Counted from the first letter of the stretch, positions 19,905-29,396 are shown. The stretch is DNA of 64,000 nt from JACVRM01 sp963809765 (GCA_963809765.1 CAWEKT010000004.1:1-64000), one strand, 5' to 3'. A program made the numbers and translations. The notes: generated by a model not told the origin, from the letters alone.

Positions 19905-20972
19905 CTAGCCGAGCCGCGCCGTACGCGGCCAGCACCGCCGCCGCCGCACGCGCTCCAGGTGAAGCGCGACGCGTGCTCGACGCCGGCCCGCCGCCGCTCC
20001 TCCCCCGCCGCCACGGCCTCCTCGATCGCGACGGCGAAGGCTTCGGGGCTGTCGGGGTCGGCACGCCAGGCGACGCTGCCGGCCGCCTCGTCGAGGGACG
20101 GGTGCGTCGAGCAGACGGCGGGCGTGCCGCACGCGAGCGCCTCGACGATGGGCATGCCGAAGCCCTCGAACCGGGACGGGTAGCAGGCTGCCGCAGCACC
20201 GCGGTACAGCGCCGGCAGCTCGGCGTCGGACACGTAGCCGAGACGCCGCACGCCCTCCTCCGCGGGCCCGGAGGGACCGACCAGCACGAGCTCGAGCTCG
20301 AGCCCGCGTGCACGCACGATGCGCATCGCCTCGACGAGCACGCCCAGGTTCTTGCGCGGCTCGTCCCCGGCGACGGAGAGCACGTACGGCCGAGCCGCAA
20401 CCGGCCGCTCGCCGACCGGCGTGAACCGGCCGTCGACGCCCGGATAGGCGACCCGGATGCGCTCACGGGGCACGCCCGAGCGTCCGCTCGATGTCGCCGG
20501 CCGTGAACTCGGAGATGGTCACGATGACGTCGCAGGTCGCAACGGCGTGCTCGTACTTGCGCCGGTGCATGCGTCTCGTCAGCGGCGCCACCCAGTCGGG
20601 GAAGTGCACGGGAATCAGGTCGTGGATCGTCGTCGCGCGGACACCGGCGCGCTGCGGCGGGTACATCCAGTCGGAGAAGTGGAAGACGTCGAGCGGGCCG
20701 GCGAGCCACTCGACCGGCGGGCGGCCGGCACGACTCCACATCGTGCGCCAGAAGTGCGCGGTCGGCGGCAGCCGGATCAGCCGCCGTGCAACCGGGAGCC
20801 CGTCGAGTGCCGCAGCGACCGGATGGCGCCGCCTCATCCCGACGGGGGCAAACGCAACGATCTCATGGCGGCCGTCTGCCGATTCCGCGAGCCCGTCGAT
20901 CATCCCGAGCAGGTACTGGCCGACGCCGGTCGACGGCAGCGTCAGCGGACTGACGTCGATCACGATGCGCAT
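19905..20972 (-). CDS. Family 4 glycosyltransferase, frameshifted
   Basis: Begins MRIVIDVSPLTLPSTGVGQY, with VFHFSDWMYPPQRAGVRATT and IHDLIPVHFPDW in the N-lobe. An indel near 20470 moves to the frame that carries IRVAYPGVDGRFTPV, YVLSVAGDEPRKNLGVLVEA, LGYVSDAELPALYRGAAAAC and RFEGFGMPIVEALACGTPAV. The exact end is uncertain (TAG at 19905 or TGA at 19875) because another indel near 19950 is likely. ATG 20972 is divergent from the ABC permease, with only 43 nt between them; CTAGACTAG in that gap carries a TAnnnT hexamer on each strand. Confidence 0.8.
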
Positions 20973-21003
20973 CAGCCTGGGGTGGCCGGCCGGGTCACGT
21001 TCC

Positions 21004-21009
21004 TAGACT
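21004..21009 (+). promoter_or_regulatory. -10 hexamer TAGACT, leaderless type
   Basis: TAGACT, 6 nt before GTG 21016 of the ABC permease; part of the palindrome CTAGACTAG. Confidence 0.5.
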
Positions 21010-21015
21010 AGAAAC

Positions 21016-21819
21016 GTGAGCGTCTACACGGACGTCGTCCGCTACTGGGATCTGTTCCGGGATCTCTTCCGGCGAGACCTGCGTGTCCGCTACCGCAGCT
21101 CCGCGCTCGGCCTCGCGTGGACGCTGATCAACCCGCTCGTGCTCATGGGCGTCTACACGCTTTTGTTCTCCGTCCTGATGCGCATCCCCGGCGTCGGCAA
21201 CATCGACCACTTCCCGCTCTTCGTCCTCACCGGGCTGGTGGCATGGGTCTTCTTCCAGGCCTCGATCCAGACAGCGACGGGCAGTCTCGTCACCCACGCG
21301 TCGCTCGTGAAGCAGGTCCGCTTCCCGAGGCAGTTGCTGCCTCTGTCCGTCGTCGCCGCGAACCTCGTCACGCTCGGCGCGATGCTGGCCGTCGTGCTGC
21401 CCTTCACCCTTTGGCTCATTCCCGAGACGCGCTCGACGTTCTGGGCGACGCTCCTGGTCTGCGTGCCGCTCGTGGGCCTCGTCTCCGGCCTCGCGATCGC
21501 GTGTGCGTGTGCGAACGCCATCTTTCGCGATGTCGAGCATCTGGTGGCGGCAGCTCTCCTACCGCTGTTCCTGCTGACGCCGATCTTCTACACCTACGAC
21601 CAGCTGCCGGGTCTCGACGACAAGGGGGTCGTCGTCGATCTCCTCTACTACGGCAACTTCCTGGTGCCGATGGTGGAGGCGATCCGGGATCCGCTGTTCT
21701 TCGGACGGATGCCCGCCGCCGGGGACGTCGTCTACTGCGTGGGCGCGGCACTGGTGGCGCTCGCACTCGGCGCCCTCACCTTTCGCCGGCTCGACGACCG
21801 GATGGTCGTAGAGCTCTGA
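21016..21819 (+). CDS. wzm: Polysaccharide ABC exporter, permease (Wzm/TagG type)
   Basis: 267 aa, intact, ABC2-type permease with six membrane segments. The N-terminal amphipathic part YWDLFRDLFRRDLRVRYRSS and the following GLAWTLINPLVLMGVYTLLF are family hallmarks, as is FPRQLLPLSVVAANLV. It would carry the completed lipid-linked polysaccharide to the outer face of the membrane. Its ATPase partner is most likely the gene at 23806, displaced by two unrelated genes. Translation is probably leaderless (TAGACT-6 nt-GTG). Its 3' end overlaps the convergent gene by 44 nt. Confidence 0.92.
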   Translation: MSVYTDVVRYWDLFRDLFRRDLRVRYRSSALGLAWTLINPLVLMGVYTLLFSVLMRIPGVGNIDHFPLFVLTGLVAWVFFQASIQTATGSLVTHASLVKQVRFPRQLLPLSVVAANLVTLGAMLAVVLPFTLWLIPETRSTFWATLLVCVPLVGLVSGLAIACACANAIFRDVEHLVAAALLPLFLLTPIFYTYDQLPGLDDKGVVVDLLYYGNFLVPMVEAIRDPLFFGRMPAAGDVVYCVGAALVALALGALTFRRLDDRMVVEL

Positions 21820-22666
21820 CGGGCACGGCCACGCGCGCGCGCCCGTCACAGACCCAGGGCTCCGGGAACGAGCCCGTGTCGAGCGTCGGCAGGCCGAGGA
21901 GCGGCTCGAGCCAGGTTGCGACGTGGAGGACCTCGTTCCCCAGGGCGGGACAGAGCAGCGGATGCGCCCAGGTCGGCGCTCGACCGAACCCGGGCTTCCA
22001 GGGGCCGAGCTCGTGGAGCCCGTGGCGGCGACCGAAGCCCTGGAGCTCGATCGAGCCGCCGACGGCCGCCCAGCCGGCCTGAAGGGCGTCGAGCACCCGC
22101 CGGCTCCAGTCCGGTGCGGGCTCGCAGCCGGCGAGGAGCATGGCGCGTGCCTCGCCGTCGGAGGTGACGGGCTCGTCTTGCCGGGCAAGCGCAGCCTCCG
22201 TCCTCGCGGCGAGCTCGGGCGGTCCGGCCGCGACCTCGACCGACAGCGAGCGCGCGATCCGCGGCTGGACGTCGACGTCGATCTCGAGGCGCTCGTTGCC
22301 GATCTCCGAGAACCAGAGCCGGCCTTCGTCGAGCACGTCGAAGCGCAAGCCGGTACCGGCCAGGCGGAATCGGCCCGCGGACGGCCACCGGTACCTGCGC
22401 GCGGCGCACCGGGAAGCACGCGTGTCGGGCAGAGGTGCAGTACGCAGGCGACCAGACGATCGGGTTGCCGACGCCGATCGAGCCAGTGGTAGGCAAGGTG
22501 GATGTCCGCTGCCCCGGCCGGACTTCCACGGCACCGTGCCCGCGTTCTCGAGCTCGACCTGGACGAACGAGACGCGCCCCGGCGCGCTGAGGGGGCAGAT
22601 CGTAGGCGAGCCAGCGCACGCGAGCGGGCCTGCGGGCACGGCGTGAGGCGGGGCGGGCGTCGCCAT
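21776..22666 (-). CDS. Unknown protein with Ig-like beta-sandwich domain, frameshifted
   Basis: The N-terminal half reads as a beta-sandwich: FVQVELENAGTVPWKS, a YHWLDR strand in another frame, then AGRFRLAGTGLRFDVLDEGR and LWFSEIGNERLEIDVDV. This pattern of V-x-V-x-L-x-N-x-G and R-x-x-F-D-x-x-x-E-G-x-W-F resembles Ig-like modules attached to glycan-assembly proteins; I do not recognise a named family with certainty. The second half has LLAGCEPAPDWSRRVLDAL and WAHPLLCPALGNEVLHVATW. Indels fall near 22600 and 22480. It lies between the ABC permease and hemE, divergent from hemE by 21 nt. Confidence 0.55.
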   Translation of the reverse strand: MATPAPPHAVPAGPLACAGSPTICPLSAPGRVSFVQVELENAGTVPWKSGRGSGHPPCLPLARSASATRSSGRLRTAPLPDTRASRCAARRYRWPSAGRFRLAGTGLRFDVLDEGRLWFSEIGNERLEIDVDVQPRIARSLSVEVAAGPPELAARTEAALARQDEPVTSDGEARAMLLAGCEPAPDWSRRVLDALQAGWAAVGGSIELQGFGRRHGLHELGPWKPGFGRAPTWAHPLLCPALGNEVLHVATWLEPLLGLPTLDTGSFPEPWVCDGRARVAVPVRALRPSGRRAGER

Positions 22667-22675
22667 AGGGCTGGT

Positions 22676-22681
22676 TAGTGT
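22676..22681 (+). promoter_or_regulatory. -10 hexamer TAGTGT, leaderless type
   Basis: TAGTGT, 6 nt before GTG 22688 of hemE. It overlaps a minus-strand TACACT that lies 10 nt before ATG 22666, so the two divergent genes share overlapping -10 elements. Confidence 0.5.
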
Positions 22682-22687
22682 AGGAAG

Positions 22688-23724
22688 GTGAACGAGCCGC
22701 TCCTGGTGCGAACCTGCCGTCGCGAGCCGGTCGAGCGGACGCCCGTGTGGTTCATGCGCCAGGCGGGCCGGTCGCTGCCCGAGTACCGCGAAGTACGCCG
22801 GTCGCACACGCTGTTCGAGATCTGCCGCGTGCCAGACCTGTGCGCCGAGGTCACGCTCCAGCCGGTGCGGCGCCACGGCGTCGACGCCGCCGTGATGTTC
22901 GCCGACATCATGCTGCCCGTCCTCGGCATGGGCATCGAGGTCGAGCTCGTCGAAGGCGTCGGCCCGGTCGTCGCTCGGCCGATCGAGACGCTCGCGCGAC
23001 GTCGAGGCGCTGCGCATACCCGAGCCGGAGGAGGCGGTTCCCGGGCGTCCTCGAGGCCATTCGGCTCGTGCGGGCGGAACTGCCGCGCCGGAGCAGGCGG
23101 TGGTCGGCTTCTGCGGCGGGCCGTTCACGGTGGCCGGCTACCTGGTCGAGGGTCGGCCGAGCCGGGACTTCATTCGCACGAAGTCGTGCATGTACAGCTC
23201 GCCCGAGGTCTGGCACGCGCTGCTCGACAAGCTGGCCGAGACCTCGGCGCGGTACGTGGCGGCGCAGGTGCAGGCCGGAGCCGACGTCGTGCAGGTGTTC
23301 GACTCCTGGGCCGGCGCGCTCTCGGAGAGCGACTACCACGAGTTCGCCGCGACGTACTCGGCGCGCATCCTCGCCGCGGTCGGCGTGCCGACGATCCACT
23401 TCGCGACGGGAGCGACGCATCTGCTGCCGGCGCTCGCGGCCGACGGGCGGGGACGTGATCGGCCTCGACTGGCGGGTTCCGCTCGACGTCGGCTGGCAGC
23501 TCGTCGGGGAGGACCGCGGCGTGCAGGGAAACCTCGACCCGGCGGTGCTGCTCGGGCCCTGGGAGCGGGTCGAGGCCGGTGCGCGCGAGGTGCTCGAGCG
23601 CGCTCGGGGCAGGGCTGGCCACGTCTTCAACCTCGGCCACGGCGTCCTGCCGCAGACCGATCCGGCGGTGCTGCGAGACCTCGTCGAGCTCGTCCAGGAG
23701 GCAACGGTCGAGGCGCGCGTGTAG
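22688..23724 (+). CDS. hemE: Uroporphyrinogen decarboxylase, frameshifted
   Basis: Decarboxylates uroporphyrinogen III to coproporphyrinogen III in haem synthesis. TPVWFMRQAGRSLPEYR carries the substrate-binding arginines and VMFADIMLPVLGMGIEVEL the catalytic aspartate. Later parts are VGFCGGPFTVAGYLVEG, VQVFDSWAGALSE, VIGLDWRVPLDVGWQL, VQGNLDPAVLLGPWE and VFNLGHGVLPQTDP. The frame changes near 23000-23090 and near 23450. Length (about 345 aa) is normal. It is the only haem gene in the window and interrupts the polysaccharide exporter genes. Confidence 0.95.
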
Positions 23725-23792
23725 GTGACCGGGCGCCGTGGCCCGCGGCAGCTGCCGTCGACTCGCGCCGCTCGCTGCTGCAGACACGCGGG

Positions 23793-23798
23793 TACTCT
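23793..23798 (+). promoter_or_regulatory. -10 hexamer TACTCT, leaderless type
   Basis: TACTCT, 7 nt before GTG 23806; chooses this start over the in-frame GTG 23725 that directly follows the hemE stop. Confidence 0.5.
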
Positions 23799-23805
23799 CG
23801 TCGCG

Positions 23806-25026
23806 GTGAAGCCCGGGGCCGTCGTCGTTGCGGACGTCAGCCGCCGTTTCCGCATCAATCCACAGCGAGCGGTCACGCTCAAGGAGCTGCTCGTGCGCCG
23901 CGGACGCGTTGGCACGCAGGACATCGTCGCCCTCCGCGACGTCTCGTTTGCCGTCGATCCAGGCGAGTCGGTGGGGGTCATCGGCCGGAACGGGTCCGGC
24001 AAGACGACGCTCCTGCGGCTGATCGCCGGCATCTTCGCGCCGACGTCCGGCCGGATCGAGGTCGGCGGCAAGGTTGCCTCGCTGCTCGGCCTCGGCGCCG
24101 GCTTCCATCCCGACTTCACGGGCCGCGAGAACGTCTTTCTCAACGGCTCCTTGCACGGCCTTCAACGCCGTGTCGTTCGGGAGCGCATGGACGAGATCGT
24201 CGCCTTCGCCGAGCTCGAGCGCTTCATCGACTTGCCGGTGCGCACCTACTCGGCCGGCATGTACATGCGCCTCGGCTTCGCGGTCGCGACCCACCTCGAG
24301 CCGGACGTGCTGCTCCTGGACGAGGTCTTCGCAGTCGGCGACGAGGCGTTCCAGCGGAAGTGCTTCGGCAGGATCTTCGAGTTCAAGCGCCGCGGCGGCA
24401 CGATCTTCTTCGTCTCGCACGCGGCCGCCGCCGTCGAGAGCCTCTGCGAGCGCGCGCTGCTGCTGCGAGCGGGGATCGGCTGGACCTCGACGGCCCGACG
24501 CACGATGCGATCACCCGCTACCAGGCGCTGCTGGCCGAGGAGGAGGATCCCGGAGGAGCGTGGCGCCGGTCTGCACGAGTGGGGCAGCGGCGAGGCGCGC
24601 GTGACCGAGGTGCGCCTCGCGGACGACGACGGCGCTCCGCGGCGCCAGTACCTCGCGGGCGAGCCGCTCGTCGCGCTGCTCCGCGTCGAGATCGATCCCG
24701 GCTGTCCGCCGCCCCAGGTCGCGGTCGAGATTCATGCGGCGCCCGGGGGGCTCGTCGCGGCGGCGTCCCAGCAGCCTGGCGCAGCTCGGCTGGGAGGCGG
24801 GCGGCGATCGCTGGATCCGCTTCGAGGTCGATCCCCTGCCGCTCGCCGACGGCCGTTTCGAGCTCGCCGTCTCGCTCTCCGACACAACGGCGGTCACCTG
24901 TACCACCGTCGGCTCGCGGCGGCCGAGTTCGTCGTCTACTCGGAGGAGGCCGCACCGGGGGGCGTCGTCCGGCTGGACGGCCGCTGGTCGCTGGCAGGCG
25001 ATCCAAGCCCGGTGGCCACGTCGTGA
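23806..25026 (+). CDS. wzt: Polysaccharide ABC exporter, ATPase (Wzt/TagH type), frameshifted
   Basis: Nucleotide-binding subunit. Walker A is VIGRNGSGKTTLLRLIAGI, the Q-loop region is GLGAGFHPDFTGRENVFLNG, the signature is TYSAGMYMRLGFAVATHLEP, Walker B is DVLLLDEVFAVGD and the switch histidine lies in FFVSHAAAAVE. A C-terminal beta-sandwich of about 150 aa (EARVTEVRLADDDGAPRRQY, then LVALLRVEID and FEVDPLPLADGRFELAVSLS) resembles the carbohydrate-binding tail of Wzt, which selects the export substrate. Frame breaks occur near 24475, 24555, 24770 and 24900. Confidence 0.9.
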   Translation: MKPGAVVVADVSRRFRINPQRAVTLKELLVRRGRVGTQDIVALRDVSFAVDPGESVGVIGRNGSGKTTLLRLIAGIFAPTSGRIEVGGKVASLLGLGAGFHPDFTGRENVFLNGSLHGLQRRVVRERMDEIVAFAELERFIDLPVRTYSAGMYMRLGFAVATHLEPDVLLLDEVFAVGDEAFQRKCFGRIFEFKRRGGTIFFVSHAAAAVESLCERALLLRAGIGWTSTARRTMRSPATRRCWPRRRIPEERGAGLHEWGSGEARVTEVRLADDDGAPRRQYLAGEPLVALLRVEIDPGCPPPQVAVEIHAAPGGLVAAASQQPGAARLGGGRRSLDPLRGRSPAARRRPFRARRLALRHNGGHLYHRRLAAAEFVVYSEEAAPGGVVRLDGRWSLAGDPSPVATS

Positions 25027-25298
25027 GCGCCCGCACCTGTCCCGACTGGCCCGGGCTGCTCGAGCTGGCGCCCGACCTGCAGTTCAAGCACTACACCGTC
25101 GCTGAGGCACGCCTGCCCATGGAGGCGCTCGTCCTGCTCGAGGGCGTGCGGCTCGACCAGGCGACGATCTGCTGCGACCGCGAGCGCCACGTCTTCTTCG
25201 CGAGCCACACCGACGAGCTCGTCGGCCGCGCGCTGCGCGACACCCACTGGTACGAGGTGCGCGAGTGGACGACGACCGGACCGGGCACCGGCGCCTAG
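25023..25298 (+). CDS. Small uncharacterised protein
   Basis: 91 aa, not recognised. It starts MSARTCPDWPGLLELAPDLQ and contains ICCDRERHVFFASHTDELVG and THWYEVREWTTTGPG. No signal peptide or membrane segment; three cysteines. GTG 25023 overlaps the stop of the Wzt gene as GTGA, so it is co-translated with the exporter ATPase, though a link to export is only contextual. Confidence 0.65.
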   Translation: MSARTCPDWPGLLELAPDLQFKHYTVAEARLPMEALVLLEGVRLDQATICCDRERHVFFASHTDELVGRALRDTHWYEVREWTTTGPGTGA

Positions 25299-25396
25299 AA
25301 CTCGTCCAGCGGCACAGATTCGGCACGGATCCGGCACAGCGGCGACACCGGTTCGTCGATAGCGTCCGCGCCGGGAGGCGGGTGGAAGTCCAACAT
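25295..25396 (-). CDS. Possible 33-aa small ORF
   Basis: Reads MLDFHPPPGADAIDEPVSPL, then a charged end. A GGGGTGGGG stretch lies just before the ATG, and the codons look like those of neighbouring genes. Its stop overlaps the stop of the plus-strand gene at 25298. Function unknown, and it may be chance. The rest of the 25299-25443 gap shows nothing else. Confidence 0.25.
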   Translation of the reverse strand: MLDFHPPPGADAIDEPVSPLCRIRAESVPLDEF

Positions 25397-25443
25397 CCCC
25401 ACCCCTCTGTTTCGGGCGGGGCTGCTCCTCCGCGCGCGAGCGC

Positions 25444-26139
25444 TCAGCCCACGACGAGGCGCCGCACGGCCCGCGCATGCCGCGCCGCAGCCATATCGCC
25501 GAGCTGCCCGGCCGGCAGCTCGACCACGAACGCGCTCGAGCCGGGGAAACGGCTGACCTGCCAGCGGGTCGCCGCACCGGCCGGCACCGGCAGCGGCCGG
25601 AACACCTGTCCAGCCAGGCGCGCGTAGCGGCGCGCGAGCCGGTCGCTGCCGCCGCCCGCCCGCACCAGCCCCTGCGGCTGGTGGTACCAGACGGTCACGT
25701 CGGGCTTGACCCGGCCGATGAGACGCATGATCGCCCGCGTCTCCGGCTCCGATCCGGGGCGTGCCCCCGTGTAGGTGGCGTCCCACGGCCGGCCGCGACG
25801 GTGCCAGCCGGCGGGGAAGTTCCGGTTCAGATCAACCCCACGCCCGTTCTGCCGCGTGCGCCGGCGGAAGCCGTCCGGGTTGAGCTGGTGGACGATCCAG
25901 AGGTCGAAGCCCGGCGCGACACCGCGTGCCAGCCTCCGCGAGATCGCAGTGCCGGCGCACTCGTCGCCGTGCACGCAGCCGACGACGAGGACGCGCGTCG
26001 TGCTGCCCGGATCGCCGACCCGCGCGACCCGCAGCTCGCGGCCCTGCGCCGAGCGGCCGAAGGCCTCCGACGGCGCCACGGCCTCGCCGCCGGCGAGTGC
26101 CGTCGCCGCCAGCAGCGCGGAGAGCGCGGCCGCGAGCAC
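25444..26139 (-). CDS. Secreted M14-family zinc carboxypeptidase
   Basis: 231 aa with an N-terminal signal-like segment (VLAAALSALLAATALAGGEA). Zinc ligands come from VGCVHGDECAG (H-x-x-E) and the YHQPQG histidine. HQLNPDGFRRRTRQN and VDLNRNFPAGW are the conserved substrate-binding stretches, and FVVELPAG carries the catalytic glutamate. The short length resembles MpaA-like murein peptide amidases, so cleavage of cell-wall peptides is the likely role. GTG 26139 begins 1 nt after the PolX-like stop (TGA at 26141-26143), so the two genes are probably one transcript. Confidence 0.85.
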   Translation of the reverse strand: MLAAALSALLAATALAGGEAVAPSEAFGRSAQGRELRVARVGDPGSTTRVLVVGCVHGDECAGTAISRRLARGVAPGFDLWIVHQLNPDGFRRRTRQNGRGVDLNRNFPAGWHRRGRPWDATYTGARPGSEPETRAIMRLIGRVKPDVTVWYHQPQGLVRAGGGSDRLARRYARLAGQVFRPLPVPAGAATRWQVSRFPGSSAFVVELPAGQLGDMAAARHARAVRRLVVG

Positions 26140-26140
26140 C

Positions 26141-27787
26141 TCAGCCCCGCCGCCGGACTGCGAGCAGCTCGTCGAGCGGCAGCGTGTTGACGACGTCGCC
26201 CGGGCCCGCGCCGCCGCGCCTGGCGGTCGCCACCGAGAGCTCGATGTTCCCGAGCCCGCGCACCGAGTGGGCGTCGGTCGAGAGCACGAGCTTCGCACCT
26301 GCCTCGATCGCGCGGCGCACGTGCTCGTCGCGCAGGTCGAGGCGGTCGGGCAGCCCGTTGACCTCGAGCGCGACGCCGAGACGCAGGGCCGCCTCGAAGA
26401 CGGCGTCGAGGTCGAGCGCGTTCGGCGGACGCCGGTTGATCAGACGCCCGGTCGGATGGCTCAGCCCCGACACGGCCGGGTGCTCCATCGCGGCGAGCAC
26501 CCTGCGCGTGAGCTCCGGCCCGGGCGTGCGCTGGCCGGCGTGGACGCTCGCCATCACCCAGTCGAGCTCGGCCAGGACGTCGTCGGGCAGGTCGAGCGAG
26601 CCGTCCGCGAGGATGTCGCACTCGATCCCGCGCAGCACCCGGAAGGGCGACAGCTGCGTCGTTCGCCGCCGCGATCTCCTCCGCCTGGCGCCGCACGTCG
26701 TCCGCGTCGAGACCCGGAACGACCGAGACGGCCCGCGAGTGGTCGCAGATCGCCAGGTACTCGTAGCCGCGCGCCATCGCGGCCTCGGCCATCTGCAGCA
26801 CCGTCGCCCTGCCGTCCGACCAGTCGGTGTGGCAGTGCACGTCGCCGCGCAGGTCGGCGACCTCGACGAGCGGCGGCGGCTCGCCGCGAAACGGCGACTC
26901 GCGCAGCTCGGGCGGGCAGAACGGCACGCCGAGCGCCGCGTACACCGCCTCCTCCGTCGGAGCCGCCGGGAGCGGCTCGAGGGCGCCGACGTAGGCGGTC
27001 GAGCCGGTGGCACGCAGGAGCTCGGTGCCGAACGAGCCGGGCTCGGCCGCCACCAGCTCGACGGCGACGCCCTCCACCGTCACCCCGACCGCCCGCCGCT
27101 CCTGCGCGCCCGACGACCGTCACGATCTGCGGCACGGCGGCGAAGCGCTCGAGCACGGGCCCCGGCCGAGCCGCCGAGACGACGACGGCGAACTCGCGCG
27201 GCGCGTCGACCCAGCGCCGGACGTCGCCGGCCACGACGCCGCCGACGCCGGCCGCGATCTGCTCCATGAGCGCACGCGCCCGGGAGAGGTGCAGCGTGCG
27301 CCCGCGCGCCTCGCGGCGATCCTCGAGCGCCAGCGCTTCGCGCAGGCGCTGCTCCGTCTTCGGGCCGATCCCGGGCACCTCGAGCAACCGTCCCGCTGCG
27401 GCGGCGGCACGCAGCGCGTCGATGTCGTCGACTCCCAGCGTCCGCCCGATCTCGCGCCGCCTTCTGTGGGCTGATGCCGAGGTAGCGGCCGAGGCCGACG
27501 AGGGCCGGCTGCAGCCGGCCCTCGAGCTCGGCGATCTCGGCCAGCTCCCCGGTCTCGACCAGCTCCTGCAGACGCCGCTCGATCGACGGGCCGACGCCCC
27601 GCAGGCGCCTTGCCTCGCCGCGGCGAACGAGCTCGGCGACCGGCGCCGGCGTCGAGCGGACGAGCTCGGCGGCACGCCGGTAGGCGGCAATGCTGTAGGG
27701 CGAGGCGTCCGCCAGCTCCAGCAGCTCGGCGAGGTGGTCGAGTGCCGTCGCGATGGCGGCGTTGTCGGGCCCGGCCGGCGTCGCCAC
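26141..27787 (-). CDS. PolX-like protein with PHP domain, degenerate polymerase site, frameshifted
   Basis: Order: helix-hairpin-helix region (LRGVGPSIERRLQELVE, then VPGIGPKTEQRLREALAL), a PolX nucleotidyltransferase core, and a C-terminal PHP phosphoesterase. PHP metal ligands are visible in GDVHCHTDWSDGRATV, AICDHSRAVSVVPGLD, GIECDILADGSLD, VMASVHAGQRTP and LVLSTDAHSVRGLG. In the polymerase core the expected GDID metal site is replaced (AGDVRRWVDAPREFAVVVSA), so DNA synthesis is unlikely while the PHP nuclease or phosphatase should work. Indels lie near 27470, 27105 and 26655. GTG 27787 is divergent from cofC by 17 nt. Confidence 0.85.
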
Positions 27788-27792
27788 CTGAG

Positions 27793-27798
27793 TAGTCT
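27793..27798 (+). promoter_or_regulatory. -10 hexamer TAGTCT, leaderless type
   Basis: TAGTCT, 6 nt before GTG 27805 of cofC, inside the 17-nt gap between divergent start codons; the whole F420 block probably starts here. Confidence 0.5.
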
Positions 27799-27804
27799 CC
27801 CCAC

Positions 27805-28421
27805 GTGGCCACGATCGTGATCCCCTTCTCCGGCCCCGGCGGCAAGCGCCGGCTGGCCCCGCTGCCGCCGACGAGCCCGCGCGCGGCTTGCGCACGCGAT
27901 GCTCGCGGACGTGCTCGCCGCCGCACGTGGCCGTCGGCCGCACCCTGCTGGTGACCTCGCCCGAGGCCGAGGAGGCCCGCCGGCTGGCCGTCGAGCTCGG
28001 GGCGGAGACGGTCGACGACCCTGGCTCCGGCCAGGCCGAGGCCGTCGGCCAGGCGCTGCGCACGCTCCGCGACGGGCCCGTGCTGGTCGTCAACGCCGAC
28101 CTGCCCTGCGCTCTCCCCGCCGACCTGTTGGCCCTGCTCGGGCTGCTCCCCGCCGGCGGGCTGGCCGTCGTCGAGGCAGCCGACGGCACCACCAACGCGG
28201 TCGCGCTCTCCTCGCCACGCCAGTTCGAGCGTCTCTACGGCCCGGACAGCGCCGACCGCTTCCGCCGTCACGCCGAGGGCCTGGACGTCCCCTACGCCGA
28301 GGCGGTGCTGCCGAACCTCAGCAACGACGTCGACACGGTGGCCGATCTCGCCAGGCTGGCCCAGCGCCTCGGCCCGGCGACCGCCGCGGCGGCGCGCTGC
28401 GCGCTCGTCCCGGCCGCGTGA
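27805..28421 (+). CDS. cofC: 2-phospho-L-lactate / phosphoenolpyruvate guanylyltransferase, frameshifted
   Basis: First step of F420 side-chain assembly: activates phospholactate or phosphoenolpyruvate with GTP (CofC/FbiD). The start IVIPFSGPGGKRRLAPLPP carries the G-x-K-x-R-L-x-P nucleotide motif. LLVTSPEAEEARRLAVELG, DDPGSGQAEAVGQAL, VLVVNADLPCALPADL and PNLSNDVDTVADLARLA are characteristic. Two compensating indels lie near 27885 and 27930. About 205 aa, normal. It lies at the head of cofC-cofD-npdG-cofE. Confidence 0.9.
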
Positions 28422-28440
28422 CGGGCACGGAGCGCCCCGG

Positions 28441-29377
28441 ATGAAGGTCGCCGTCCTCGCAGGCGGAGTCGGCGGCGCCCGCTTCCTGCGTGCCCTGCGC
28501 ACGACCGTCGCCGACGAGGATTTGACGGCGATCGTCAACGTCGGCGACGACCTCGAGATCGCAGGCCTGCACGTGTCCCCGGACCTCGACACCGTCCTCT
28601 ACACGCTTGCCGGTCTCGCCGACGAGGAGCGTGGCTGGGGGCGCAAGGGCGAGACGTGGCGCGCCTTCGACACCCTCCGCGAGCTGGGCGGCGACGCCTG
28701 GTTCGCGCTCGGCGACAGCGATCTCGGCCTCCACCTCGCCCGGACGGAGGCGCTGCAGGCGGGCGTGCCGCTCTCGGCCGTGACCGCCCGCTTCGCCACC
28801 GCGGCCGGGGTCGAGCTCTCCATCCTGCCCGCGACCGACGACCGGCTGCGCACGATCGTCGAGACGCCCTCGGGCCGGCTCGCGTTCCAGGATTGGTTCG
28901 TCCGCCGCGGACATCGCGACCCCGTCGACGCCGTGCACTTCGAGGGCGCGGAGCAGTCACGGCCGGCACCCGGCGTGCTCGAGGCGCTCGCCGATGCCGA
29001 CGTCGTCGCGATCGCGCCCAGCAACCCCTACGTCAGCGTCGCTCCGATCCTGGCCGTTCCGGGTATCCGCGACGGCGCTCGAGGCCAGGCACGGCCCGGC
29101 GCTCGCCGTCAGCCCGCTGATCGGCGGGCGGACGGTCAAGGGCCCGGCGGCCGACATGCTCGAGCGGCTCGCCGGCGGGACGTCGCCGCGGCACGTCGCC
29201 TCCTGCTACCGCGGCCTGATCGACACGCTCGTCTTCGATCCGGCCGACGCCGCCGACGCCGAGGGCGTCGCCGAGCTCGGCATCCGGCCGCTCGTCGCGC
29301 CCACCCTGATGTCCGGCCCGGATGCCGGCAGCCCGCTGGCCGCCGCCGTGCTCGACGCGGCCGCCGTGCGCGCATGA
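28441..29377 (+). CDS. cofD: 2-phospho-L-lactate transferase, frameshifted
   Basis: Joins the activated 3-carbon unit to the deazaflavin Fo, giving F420-0 or dehydro-F420-0 (CofD/FbiA). VAVLAGGVGGARFLRALR at the N-terminus, IVNVGDDLEIAGLHVSPDLD, TVLYTLAGL, GWGRKGETWRAFDTL, WFALGDSDLGLHLARTEAL and IAPSNPYVSVAPIL are near-diagnostic. The frame shifts near 29075 and resumes with VSPLIGGRTVKGPAADMLE. About 312 aa. It lies 19 nt behind cofC. Confidence 0.94.
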
Positions 29378-29396
29378 GCTCCGGCCAGAGCCGCCC

